Origin: Chloroflexota bacterium
GTDB lineage: Bacteria > Chloroflexota > Anaerolineae > Anaerolineales > Villigracilaceae
Assembly (NCBI GenBank): GCA_029782225.1
Contig: JAKOVF010000200.1
Location: 1-64,000 of the forward strand
DNA: 64,000 nt
Reading direction: 5' to 3'
Position 1 is the first letter of the stretch. Every line of letters starts with the position of its first letter. The position numbers and the translations under genes are program-made. This document shows, in pieces, positions 43,001 to 50,680 of the stretch. Below the pieces are notes generated by a model, which was given only the letters and a program-made list of their open reading frames with translations, was not told where the DNA came from and made no database searches.

Positions 43001-43396
43001 CGAGAAGAGCGTATAGGAGTCCAGGGCACCGCGCACCAGCCCGGAAAAAGCGCCCAAAAGAGCTCCACCTGCTGGCCCCAGGAAGGCGGCACCCAGGGTC
43101 CACGGGATGTCAAAGAAAGGCATCAGGCCTGAACCGGGTGCGAAGGCTGGCAGCCCGGGAAAAGGTCGAGCGGATGCGAACGGGAGTCTGTAAATAAAAG
43201 GACTGGCAATCAGGACCAGAATGAGCAAACCGATAAACTGCCACCGCTCACGTCCCCTCCAAACAGGCTGATAGTCCCTCCAGCGGTAAAGGCCGTAGAT
43301 CAGCAGCCCCAGCAGCAACAACCAGACGACCCATCCCAGCAAAGTGGGAAGGGCCGGGAGCGCGAAGCCTCTAAGAAGCGAAAGTAATAATTCCAT
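40094..43396 (-). CDS. Orphan membrane sensor histidine kinase (HAMP-GAF-PAS)
   Basis: About 1100 residues from the ATG complementary to 43394-43396; the frame opens 21 codons earlier with TTG. The layout is an N-terminal bundle of about seven helices (1-260), a helix near 270, a periplasmic sensor region (about 295-470, dCache-like), a helix, HAMP (about 510-570), GAF (about 590-735), PAS (about 745-855), HisKA with VSHDLRSPLTLMRGY (His near 878), and HATPase_c with NLVENAIKYTPEGG, VRDSGIGIP and GTGLGLAIV. No response regulator is adjacent. The double membrane sensor is unusual. It lies between the K+ operon and the lipid genes. Confidence 0.9.
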   Translation of the reverse strand: MELLLSLLRGFALPALPTLLGWVVWLLLLGLLIYGLYRWRDYQPVWRGRERWQFIGLLILVLIASPFIYRLPFASARPFPGLPAFAPGSGLMPFFDIPWTLGAAFLGPAGGALLGAFSGLVRGALDSYTLFSTIEFSMMGVWYAVNTRQRYRTPAYAFLRQPLVSTLILVPFHTLFYVIAALFTQWGTDASTSVAARLDFALSNAGIVTLIFGLEMLIAGAVGQVVAQVSPGRLSSKQTLMPSPGERSLETRFLFATGTFISLLLLTLLIGDWIVAGRAARDMFRNRLSSAAEAAAQSVPFFLETGQNLAVQLASDPRLLDATDPELTSLIGQRLQAVPYFDQFFVLDAKGGTLLAGYPQSARGNFALYPDEQSGMMLASDGVLTQIYSIPPVAAEDTARVSFLVAIVDKAGQVQRVLIGRTTLETNPLTLPLIHSIDNMKDLDGTGYVLDENGKVIYRSESDQPDYVVTRTEQAGFFDDTSANGARQMVYYQPVVGRPWSIVLTVPAQQAQQLALSIAVPLSVMIIVLAFIALVSLRVGLRVITRSLQNLAAEANRIADGNLDHPLHVEGVDEVGQLRRAFEQMRSSLQGRLEELNRLLRVSQGVASSLEMQDAVKPVLEAILSTGANSVRVVLSPSILPETPVELPSRFSLGPARDMYSHLDDQILALAQRQEQTVLPNLSRSRELKLDSSLPQPLALLAVALQHENRYYGVVWAGYEQPRMFSEADVRFVTTLAGQAALAVANAHLYLNVEASRRQLEAIINSTPDPVLVTDHRNRLLLANRAAAHALSMTETRSGGEPTEKVIKLKPLIALLQGASSENQSAEIVLPDKRTYLATASSVMVEGRNIGRVCIMRDVTHFKELDTMKSEFVATVSHDLRSPLTLMRGYATMLEMVGELNEQQQGYVKKIITGVENMSRLVNNLLDLGRIDIGVGLQVENVPVLDILERVTSALQLQANQKNIALNVEIPKDMPHALEADGALLHQAIYNLVENAIKYTPEGGNVNIRVQSEPEHIVFEVRDSGIGIPADDMPHLFEKFYRGKQREARAQHGTGLGLAIVHSIAESHGGSVRVESEVGKGSTFFLKVPLAQPKAVKSAL

Positions 43397-43461
43397 GCCG
43401 CTTGTGCCCCATCTTTCATGGGGTACTTGTGCCGCAAACGGACTACGGCGCTGGCACAAAT

Positions 43462-43467
43462 TATAGC
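43462..43467 (-). promoter_or_regulatory. -10 element of the histidine kinase gene
   Basis: Perfect TATAAT on the minus strand. The -35 is weak. The expected start is about 58 nt before the chosen ATG. Confidence 0.45.
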
Positions 43468-43521
43468 CGCAAATGGGGAGAGATTAGCCGGCCTTACAAG
43501 CATGTAAACGAAACAATGATT

Positions 43522-44268
43522 TCAAGCCTGGAAATGAGACTCCGCATATGCCCCGCGATATTCATCGGGCAGCAAACTTGCCAGCGCCTCCATGATCTGC
43601 CGCGTCCCCTGGCGGATCGTTTCATTCCGCCCTGCATCCTGCTTTTCCAGCCGGAACATTTTCCCCACTGTGACAGTCGCCCGCGATCTCCGCAATCGCT
43701 TCATATTGCCATAAATATTCGCATTGGATGTACCCGTTAGCGCAATGGGCACAATCGGGACGTCTGCTTTATAGGCAAGAAAGGCCGCGCCATTTGTGCC
43801 TTCTTCAAGCGCACCGGTGACCGATTCGCGGCCCTCCGGCGCAATGGAGATCACACGACCCTCCGCAAACCCGGCCAGCGCGGCGCGTATTGCACGGATA
43901 TCCGCCTGGCCGCGGTGCAGCCAGATGAGACCGTAAAGATCCATGATCCTCCCAAGGACGGGGAGATCATACAGCTCGATTTTGCCAATCGCATCCGTTA
44001 AGTAGGGCAGGAATGCCATTAATACGACCGAGTCTGCATCGCCAAGATGATTGATCACCACCAGTGCGGGTCCATGTTTGGGAAAATTTTCCATTCCTCG
44101 CACTTTCACATCGACAAACACCCACACGATCAGCTTCGCCAGCCCGCGCAGAAAACTACGAAAAACGCGCCGCCGCCAGGTCAGTTTTGGCAGGCGCACC
44201 AGTTCAGGCCGCCATAGTTCGGTTACGGGTTTGGGAGGTGGAGGAAAAGTGTGATTGGTTTCCATCAT
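43522..44268 (-). CDS. PlsC-like lysophospholipid acyltransferase 2
   Basis: 248 residues. The HX4D catalytic motif is VVINHLGDADSV and the glycerophosphate-binding region APEGRESVTGALEEGTNGAA, a variation of FPEGTRS. One hydrophobic stretch precedes the motif. It acylates lysophosphatidate or a similar acceptor at the membrane. It is the second of two such genes in this operon, so they may differ in acyl or acceptor choice. Confidence 0.88.
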   Translation of the reverse strand: MMETNHTFPPPPKPVTELWRPELVRLPKLTWRRRVFRSFLRGLAKLIVWVFVDVKVRGMENFPKHGPALVVINHLGDADSVVLMAFLPYLTDAIGKIELYDLPVLGRIMDLYGLIWLHRGQADIRAIRAALAGFAEGRVISIAPEGRESVTGALEEGTNGAAFLAYKADVPIVPIALTGTSNANIYGNMKRLRRSRATVTVGKMFRLEKQDAGRNETIRQGTRQIMEALASLLPDEYRGAYAESHFQA

Positions 44269-44357
44269 GAAGATAAGTCCAGGAGCCTGCCCTTAATTCT
44301 AAGGACGAGGCATTCGTACGATTGTTATTTTTTTCATTGACGAAAGTTTAGAACGTT

Positions 44358-45047
44358 TCAGCTGTCTTGATAAATCACCTGGCCCTCGTAAAAGCCATGA
44401 TATTCCGGGGGCAGCAGCCCCGCGACGTGGCGCATCACAGTATCCGCGATTTGCTGGCGCGCCTCTTTTCTCTCGGCGCCCTTTTCATCCATTGGTGGAA
44501 ACATGATCGGCCTGCCGATGCGAATTTCAAGTGGAGGTCTCGCCCCGTGTTTGGCACGCTGCCAGAAATCGTCGGTAGTGCCCATCAAGCCAACCGGCAG
44601 TACCGGCACCCCTGTGCGTTCAATGATATAGCCAATGCCGGGTAGGCCGCGCTGCATGGCAATTGCATGGGAGCGCCCACCTTCGGGCGCCATCACCATG
44701 GGACGCCCTGATCTCACGATCGCAAAGACTTTGTCGAATAGAGCGCGGTCATATTCTCCGCGGTGGACCGGAATTACGCCGTACATTTTGAGAATCTGGC
44801 CCTGTCCCTTTTTATAAAACACATCCGATGCACCGATGGCTTCGGCCATCTCAGGCCAGAATGCCAGCACCAGAGGCGGATCGAAGATTGAAATGTGATT
44901 GAACGCGACGACATAAGGTTTGCCGTACGGAACATGATCCTTCCCCAAAATTTTCACGCGCGCCAGAATGCGAAAGATCCATTGAAAGACCGGCTTCATC
45001 ACCACACGATTCAATTGAATGTGGAGCGGAACCCGGTACTCCGTCAT
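44358..45047 (-). CDS. PlsC-like lysophospholipid acyltransferase 1
   Basis: 229 residues from the ATG complementary to 45045-45047, which overlaps the cmk stop as ATGA; a GTG two codons earlier is also in frame. HX4D appears in AFNHISIFDPPLVLAF and the second motif in APEGGRSHAIAMQRGL. The coupling to cmk and the nearby paralogue indicate a phospholipid synthesis operon. Confidence 0.9.
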   Translation of the reverse strand: MTEYRVPLHIQLNRVVMKPVFQWIFRILARVKILGKDHVPYGKPYVVAFNHISIFDPPLVLAFWPEMAEAIGASDVFYKKGQGQILKMYGVIPVHRGEYDRALFDKVFAIVRSGRPMVMAPEGGRSHAIAMQRGLPGIGYIIERTGVPVLPVGLMGTTDDFWQRAKHGARPPLEIRIGRPIMFPPMDEKGAERKEARQQIADTVMRHVAGLLPPEYHGFYEGQVIYQDS

Positions 45048-45727
45048 CGGCACAGCTCCAGCACCTGTGCCAGGACCTCCTCTACATCCATTCTGTCCGA
45101 GTCAACGATGATGGCGTCTTCGGCCGGGCGCAGAGGAGCGACGGCGCGGGTCGAATCAATACGGTCGCGTTCGAGCACCTTTTGGAGGATCTCTTCGTAA
45201 TCGGCTTTTTCGCCGCGTTGAATGATCTCGTGATAGCGGCGTTTAGCACGTTCCTCGGCAGACGCATCCAAATAGACCTTCAGGTCTGCCTCCGGTAAAA
45301 CGACGGTCCCTATGTCCCTGCCAGCCATGACAATATTCCCGCGCAAGCCGATGCGGCGCTGCTGGGCGGAAAGTGCGCGTCGTACCCCCGCGTAGGCTGA
45401 GATAACGGAGACATACGCTTCCACTTCCGGGCTGCGTATATCCCAGGTAATATCGCGGTTATCGATCAACACATCGAAGACGCGCCCATCTTTTTGGGAT
45501 GGCGGACGGATGTCAATGTGCTCGGACTCAGCCAGTTGGGTCACTGCGGCTTCATCCAGGGGGTCGATGTTACGATCAAGCACAAGCCAGGTGATGGCTC
45601 GATACATCACACCGGTATCGAAGAACAGATAGCCAAGCCGATCGGCGAGAATGCGTCCCAGTGTGGACTTGCCAGAAGCGGCCGGGCCGTCAATGGCGAT
45701 GATGGAAGGAGAAGAGGTTTTCATCAT
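45044..45727 (-). CDS. cmk: Cytidylate kinase
   Basis: 227 residues. Starts with two Met; P-loop IAIDGPAASGKSTLG, then YLFFDTGVMYRAITWLVLD, the CMP-binding GRDIGTVVLPEADLKVYLDA and the lid AEERAKRRYHEI. Phosphorylates CMP and dCMP, the source of CTP for nucleic acids and CDP-lipids, which fits its coupling to the PlsC genes. Normal length for the bacterial family. Confidence 0.95.
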   Translation of the reverse strand: MMKTSSPSIIAIDGPAASGKSTLGRILADRLGYLFFDTGVMYRAITWLVLDRNIDPLDEAAVTQLAESEHIDIRPPSQKDGRVFDVLIDNRDITWDIRSPEVEAYVSVISAYAGVRRALSAQQRRIGLRGNIVMAGRDIGTVVLPEADLKVYLDASAEERAKRRYHEIIQRGEKADYEEILQKVLERDRIDSTRAVAPLRPAEDAIIVDSDRMDVEEVLAQVLELCR

Positions 45728-45760
45728 TCGGGGAGGTTCTTCCGCGAAAACGGAATCAAC

Positions 45761-47506
45761 TCAAGGCGTGATGTGACCGGCCGAGTCCAAAAACAGGTCA
45801 TCCCGAGCCCAGAGGATGATCGTCTCCTGGTCCTGGGGCATCTCGCGCAGCGCAAGCCAGCGGATCCAGGCTGTAGAATCGGCGGTTTGCCAGGACGGAG
45901 TCTGCCGCCAGATAAAGTCTTGACCACGATAGGCGGAAGCCAGGCTTGGGTCCGCTTGAACCGGAGTGATCACCATCGAGGGTGAGTCGGCGGGATCGAG
46001 CGCTGTCACGTCGCTGACTGCATGACCGCGCAAAGCCCACTCGAGGGCGGGCGAGTCAATGTTCATGATGACGACAGGCACGGAGTTGTCATCGCCTGTG
46101 TGCCAGTCGGAGAGGTTGTTGACCGTCGTGAGGAGCAGATCTTCCTGAGCCGGGCCGGAGGCGGGCCACCAAAGTTCCGGAAACGCCGCGCCGCGTAAAC
46201 CAGCGGAACCTACCGCACCGCTGAGACCGAAAATCCCAAGCGCGGCAGTCAGACCAAGCATCGCACCATAGCGTGCCATGCGAGTGGACCAACCCGCGCC
46301 GATGAGGATGATACTCAAAGCCAGGAGCAGCAGGGAACCAAAGAACAGCCAGACACGCAGGTTCGCCTGAGCAGAAGGCGCAGGAGACCATACGAGTGCA
46401 GCCAGGTCAAGCCAGGCAAACACCATGATGAAAACGATCAACGCGACCACGCCGACGACTTCGCGGCGCTCCTCAGGCTGGACATCAAAGTGGCGCGCCA
46501 ACTCGAGCGCGGCCAGCGCATTCAGAGGAATGAGCGCCCAGGCGAGGTCAATGACCTGGCGAGACGGATAGAAGACCGCTAACAACAACGTGACCAGCAG
46601 CCAGATGCTCAGCGGGATGATACGGCGGCTTCCTCTTAGCCAGCCGCGGATGATGGCGAAGACCGCGAGGAACACCGCCAGAGGCTGGTAGATAAGCAAA
46701 GAGCTCAACAGCAGAGATGGAGATGTGCTCGAAGAATTACCCCAACCACGGATATATTCCGGCAGGGATGTAAATGCGGCGCCCAGTCCATTCGGAACCA
46801 TGAAGAACAGTGAGCCTACGATGAGGAAGGTCGCGATAAATGAAATGAGGGCGGGTCGAAGCTGGTAATTGGTAACCGGGGATTGGGAATCGGGAATCGG
46901 GGAATCGGGTTGATTCTCTGCTTCAGAATTCTCCTCCCCTTTTGATGTACGTGACTCCATTCCCTGACGGATGGTCCAGGCAATACCCAGGGCGAGCAGG
47001 CCGGGCCAGATACTCGGTCCGCTGAGGAAGGCGAGCGCGGCAAAGATGCCGAAAGACCGAGCGCGTTTCTGGGTCCAGAACCCCCATGCCAGGAGAAAGA
47101 ATGTGACGGCAAAGATGCTGCTGGCGGCCTCGCGCGAGAGAGCCAGCAGACCGGGATCGAGCGCAATGAAAAAAGCAAGGACCAAACTCGGACGCGGCTT
47201 GAGCCATCCCTGGAACAGGAGGGGAACAAAAACCAGGGCGCTTCCAGCGAGGGCGGGCAGAAGGCGGGCAAGGAAGTTTGTCCCGCCGCCCAGGAGGAAG
47301 AACAGGACGGATGTCAGCAGGGTATAGAAGGGCTGAGGAGCGAGTGCCGGCTTGAGTCCCTGGGCGATCTGCAAAGCCTGCAGGGCTGAGGTCGCTTCCA
47401 CATCGCCGAGAGGCATAGCCCCGAGTTTCGCCAGACGAAAGCCGAGGGCGAGAAGAAAGGCCAGCCCATACAGCCAGCCTTCGTATTTGAAATGACGATA
47501 CTTCAT
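45761..47506 (-). CDS. GT39-like membrane glycosyltransferase
   Basis: 581 residues with about 11 hydrophobic helices. The first loop carries an acidic stretch after LGAMPLGDVEATSALQAL, like the catalytic loop of PMT/ArnT-type enzymes that use lipid-linked sugars. The C-terminal 120 residues are soluble. A segment near residues 198-222 (QPDSPIPDSQSPVTNYQL) is a repeat-derived insertion from GGGAATCGGGAATCGG at 46863-46912 in a loop. Family membership is judged from architecture and neighbours; the sugar donor is not predictable. It starts 168 nt after the DUF2298 gene. Confidence 0.75.
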   Translation of the reverse strand: MKYRHFKYEGWLYGLAFLLALGFRLAKLGAMPLGDVEATSALQALQIAQGLKPALAPQPFYTLLTSVLFFLLGGGTNFLARLLPALAGSALVFVPLLFQGWLKPRPSLVLAFFIALDPGLLALSREAASSIFAVTFFLLAWGFWTQKRARSFGIFAALAFLSGPSIWPGLLALGIAWTIRQGMESRTSKGEENSEAENQPDSPIPDSQSPVTNYQLRPALISFIATFLIVGSLFFMVPNGLGAAFTSLPEYIRGWGNSSSTSPSLLLSSLLIYQPLAVFLAVFAIIRGWLRGSRRIIPLSIWLLVTLLLAVFYPSRQVIDLAWALIPLNALAALELARHFDVQPEERREVVGVVALIVFIMVFAWLDLAALVWSPAPSAQANLRVWLFFGSLLLLALSIILIGAGWSTRMARYGAMLGLTAALGIFGLSGAVGSAGLRGAAFPELWWPASGPAQEDLLLTTVNNLSDWHTGDDNSVPVVIMNIDSPALEWALRGHAVSDVTALDPADSPSMVITPVQADPSLASAYRGQDFIWRQTPSWQTADSTAWIRWLALREMPQDQETIILWARDDLFLDSAGHITP

Positions 47507-47532
47507 GGGCGCAATTGTAATCGGATTCGTTA

Positions 47533-47670
47533 TGTCATTGCCCCGTCGATTTCAGGCGGGGTTGCAAAGACGCGTCCTGAGCGGAGCGCAGCAAAGTCGA
47601 AGGATTGCCCGAAGCAATCTCATCATGTATTGGAGATTGCTTCGTCGACGATCGTCTCCTCGCAATGACA
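47533..47670. repeat. TGTCATTGC palindromic repeat, copy 3 (composite)
   Basis: Left end TGTCATTGCCCCG, right end CTCGCAATGACA, with GAAGCAATCTC/GAGATTGCTTCG arms. A CGTCCTGAGCGGAGCGCAGC piece from the other repeat family is inserted at about 47574-47593. It fills the gap between the GT39-like gene and the DUF2298 gene. Confidence 0.85.
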
Positions 47671-47674
47671 ATTA

Positions 47675-50191
47675 TCAGGGTATTTCGTAAATCACAACAC
47701 TGTTGTTTTGATAAGCAACCGTCAGATGTGATTTGAACTTCTCTTCCTGTAACGGCGGCGTGATGGAGCGTTCCAGTGAGCCGATGTAGATATAACGAAT
47801 GTTGTAGCGTTGGATGATGTCATTCGCCGTGTTCCAATCCGGAGTGGAATACAGCGTTGGGATATCATCATGGCGCGTGCCCTGCGGTCCAGTGCCGCCG
47901 CGCCATTGACTCTCATGCCCGGGCCAGCCAAGGACGGTAGGCATTCCGCTATATGTAGCTATGCGGGCATAAGGCCCATAAGACCCCCCTGGACTTGGAT
48001 CAACAGCCTCAGCAACCACTCCCTCCGGCGCGGACTTCAGCCATTCGAGCGCATCCGCTTCATCCGGGTTTTCGCGGCGAACGCGGTCAAAGTCGTCGAG
48101 GGTGTAACCAAACGGTGGGTGGAAGTCATTGGTCTTGGTTGCAAGGCTGAGGATGGGATATGTCAATGCCATGATCAGAGTCGCGCCAATGACAACGCGA
48201 AAGAGGACACCCGCAATCTTGTGCAGGTTTTGAAACAGAACGGCCACACCGAACGCAGCCGCGAGACTCCAGAGAATCCATGCCTGATAGTAGAACTTGA
48301 AGATCGTGTTGATGCGCCAGCCGAATTGATCGCGCAGGTAGAGGAATTCCGGGCCAAGCACGAGGAGTCCGCCGAGGAGGATCAGGAGCAAAACAAAGAC
48401 CGTGGACCGCGGACGACGGACCGTGGATACTTCCTCCTCGGTCAAAGGTCTACGGTCTGCGGTCAGTAAGTAAGCAGCTCCGGGTATCAAGATCGCCAGC
48501 AGCGTGAGGAGACTGCCAATACTACCAAGGCGCTTAAGCGATGCGGCTGAGAAGAAAGCTCCGAGGGTGGCGACTTTTTGGGACAGCAGGTATTGTGCGG
48601 TAAAGGTAGGGTCTTTGAAATGGACAAGGAAAGCGCCCAGCCATGAAATCGCCCACAGAAGCAGAGTGAGCCCGAGGATTGTCAATGCGGCCAGACGCCA
48701 GTTGGGTTTGGGTTTATCGGCGGGCCAGAAGAGATAGGCAAAAATCGGGATGAACAATGGCGCAAACATAACCCACAAATGTGCGCCGCGCGTCGGATAG
48801 ACCAGATTGGGAAGAACGCCACCCGCCTGTGAAGAAAAGCCGAGATAGAAAGGCAGATACAACAGGACGGATACGATCGCCAGCGGAATTGCAAAAAGCG
48901 CCAGGTCTTCGAGGCGATCCCAATGCCAACCTTCTTCGCGGATACGGAAAAGGACATAGGCAAAGACGATCAGCGCGGCACCGACGAGAATGTCCCAGGT
49001 ATTGAGGAAGGCCAGTCCACCGAGGACGATGGCTGTGAAGCCAAAATCAAGAGGCGAGATATGCAGTTTCGCGCCGAACAAGTTCAGGGTTCCGCGTGAT
49101 GCGCCCAGGAAGAGGTTGAGAGCCACAGAGATGGCCAGCAGGTCAAAGGGAATGGCAAGCACATGCGGGTGCAGGTCGCCGAGCAGGAAGGAGAAGAACG
49201 GAAACTCGTCGATGATCTCAAACCATTGACCGGCCAGGTCATAATCCTGCACAACGCGCGAGGCCCGCCACCACCATAAATAGCGGACGCTCTGAAGAGT
49301 CCACACGTAAGGCTGGGCAGGAGGAGATGTCAGATCTCTGATATCCATCCACGTCCAAAATCTGCTGGTTGGAGAGTTACCGGAAGACCAAAGGATGCCG
49401 TAGCGATGAATTAATTCGAGAAAGCCTTCGATGTTCGAGACGATCAGGAGGAAGAGGGGGCCAAGCAGGGGGACAATAGACGACGGACGACGGACCGCGT
49501 CGTGGTCTGGGGTCCGTTGTCTCTGATCTACGACCAAGGCAAGCAGGTTGTATAGAATCCCATACGCGCCAATTGCAGCCAGACCGAAGACAAGCGCAAG
49601 CATCAAATTGAAGGCCATGGTCCCCGGCACACCGGTGATCATTGCCAGCATGGCTGTCAGGATGTAGCCAAAATGGTAATAGGAAATTGCATAACCCGAG
49701 AGCCACGGATCGTGTGGGGGAAACTGAGGAGAGCGCAGAATGGCATCAATGAATGCCAGCTCCATCGGTTTTTCCGTTCCAACGATCTCGGGGTTTGCGG
49801 CACGGACGAACGCGAGGAAGGCGAAGGCAAGCAGGAAGAGGATTTCGGTGGTGAGGATGAGGCCAAGGTGTTCTTTGAGCCAACCGACCACAGACGACGG
49901 GTCACGGACACCCCTGTTGTCGGTGGTCTGTGGTCTACGGTCCGTGGTCAACAATGCCCAGACGCTCAGGCTCAGCAATACGACAAGCGCCAGCAGGATG
50001 CCCCCAACATCATTTTGCGAGATACCGAAGGATGTGAATATCCAAAAAATATATCCCCAGAGCAACAGGCCGGCGGCGCGTGAAAGTGTGTAGCCGCGGT
50101 CCGCAAGGCCGGGGAACAGTTTGTAGGCAAGCGGGAAGGTGATCCAGCCAAGAAGCGTAAGGAGAATGTACCAGGAGATGAAGGAGGTCAT
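47675..50191 (-). CDS. DUF2298 (YYY-motif) membrane protein
   Basis: 838 residues and about 15 membrane helices. The family mark is DPWLSGYAISYYHFGYILTA (about 161-180). The middle has an aromatic-rich loop region (SRFWTWMDIRDLTS, HPHVLAIPF), and the C-terminus is a soluble domain ending GSLERSITPPLQ and VVIYEIP. DUF2298 proteins are found in Chloroflexota and some archaea and are linked to glycan or lipid export. Three segments (about residues 82-103, 217-240 and 575-598) are translated repeat sequence, all in loops. It sits 21 nt after DUF952. Confidence 0.85.
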   Translation of the reverse strand: MTSFISWYILLTLLGWITFPLAYKLFPGLADRGYTLSRAAGLLLWGYIFWIFTSFGISQNDVGGILLALVVLLSLSVWALLTTDRRPQTTDNRGVRDPSSVVGWLKEHLGLILTTEILFLLAFAFLAFVRAANPEIVGTEKPMELAFIDAILRSPQFPPHDPWLSGYAISYYHFGYILTAMLAMITGVPGTMAFNLMLALVFGLAAIGAYGILYNLLALVVDQRQRTPDHDAVRRPSSIVPLLGPLFLLIVSNIEGFLELIHRYGILWSSGNSPTSRFWTWMDIRDLTSPPAQPYVWTLQSVRYLWWWRASRVVQDYDLAGQWFEIIDEFPFFSFLLGDLHPHVLAIPFDLLAISVALNLFLGASRGTLNLFGAKLHISPLDFGFTAIVLGGLAFLNTWDILVGAALIVFAYVLFRIREEGWHWDRLEDLALFAIPLAIVSVLLYLPFYLGFSSQAGGVLPNLVYPTRGAHLWVMFAPLFIPIFAYLFWPADKPKPNWRLAALTILGLTLLLWAISWLGAFLVHFKDPTFTAQYLLSQKVATLGAFFSAASLKRLGSIGSLLTLLAILIPGAAYLLTADRRPLTEEEVSTVRRPRSTVFVLLLILLGGLLVLGPEFLYLRDQFGWRINTIFKFYYQAWILWSLAAAFGVAVLFQNLHKIAGVLFRVVIGATLIMALTYPILSLATKTNDFHPPFGYTLDDFDRVRRENPDEADALEWLKSAPEGVVAEAVDPSPGGSYGPYARIATYSGMPTVLGWPGHESQWRGGTGPQGTRHDDIPTLYSTPDWNTANDIIQRYNIRYIYIGSLERSITPPLQEEKFKSHLTVAYQNNSVVIYEIP
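48397..48469. repeat. Coding-embedded GACCACGGACC repeat in DUF2298 gene (a)
   Basis: GACCGTGGACCGCGGACGAC ... GGTCTACGGTCTGCGGTCAG. Translated in frame as an RRPLT ... RRPRSTV-type loop. Confidence 0.75.
49472..49535. repeat. Coding-embedded GACCACGGACC repeat in DUF2298 gene (b)
   Basis: GACGACGGACGACGGACC facing GGTCTGGGGTCCGTTGTCTC. Read in frame as VVDQRQRTPDHDAVRRPSSI. Confidence 0.8.
49884..49952. repeat. Coding-embedded GACCACGGACC repeat in DUF2298 gene (c)
   Basis: GACCACAGACGACGGGTCAC facing GTGGTCTGTGGTCTACGGTC. Read in frame as TTDRRPQTTDNRGVRDPSSV. Confidence 0.85.
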
Positions 50192-50211
50192 CGATGTCCA
50201 GTTATCAGTGG

Positions 50212-50568
50212 TCAGTCGAGGGGCGGGAGAATAAACATTCCCGCGGAGTCAGCCTCAAAGTTCAGCACAGAGACGACAGCTTCGGTGTTGATCGGACCAT
50301 AGATGTGAGGGAATCTGTCCGTCTCGGGAATATCATCTGCAGGCATTCCCGCCGGCGGTTCCCAGCGGACTTCGTGCTTGAGCCGCGTTTCGTCAATGAC
50401 CAGCAGGATAAGGTCCCTTTGCCCGCGATAGAAGGCGTTGGCGACACGCACCACCTGATGTTCGGTGGAGCAATGGATGAAACCTTCCTTTTCCAGGCTG
50501 GGCACGCGATATTCGCCGCTCTGCCGGGCGGCGAGCCATTCCTTGCGCTTTGTGATGTGCAGGATCAA
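50212..50568 (-). CDS. DUF952-family protein
   Basis: 118 residues. Matches the DUF952 pattern: an N-terminal ILHITKRKEWLAARQSGEYR, then FIHCSTEHQVVRVANAFYRG, then LLVIDETRL and the terminal FPHIYGPINTEAVV. Soluble, function unknown; some relatives have ADP-ribosyltransferase-like features. Its location between two DUF2298 genes is odd, and a recognisable link is not visible. Confidence 0.85.
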   Translation of the reverse strand: MILHITKRKEWLAARQSGEYRVPSLEKEGFIHCSTEHQVVRVANAFYRGQRDLILLVIDETRLKHEVRWEPPAGMPADDIPETDRFPHIYGPINTEAVVSVLNFEADSAGMFILPPLD

Positions 50569-50590
50569 ATTCTCCTCCTCAGAACTATCA

Positions 50591-50678
50591 TGTCATTGCG
50601 AGGAGGGCGAAGCCCGACGAAGCAATCTCTGGTCTGTGGGAGATTGCTTCGCCACGCATTGCGGGGCTCGCAATGACG
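50591..50678. repeat. TGTCATTGCGAGG palindromic repeat, copy 4
   Basis: TGTCATTGCGAGGAGGGCGA at the left, CTCGCAATGACGA at the right, with GAAGCAATCTC and GAGATTGCTTCG arms. The right end touches the stop of the giant DUF2298 gene. Confidence 0.9.
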
Positions 50679-50680
50679 AA

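Noticed and set aside
50194-50676. 160-codon plus-strand frame preceded by a perfect GAAGGAGGT site
   Set aside because: The site is the reverse complement of the first codons of the DUF2298 gene (ACCTCCTTC), the frame is antisense to DUF952, and it runs into a palindromic repeat.
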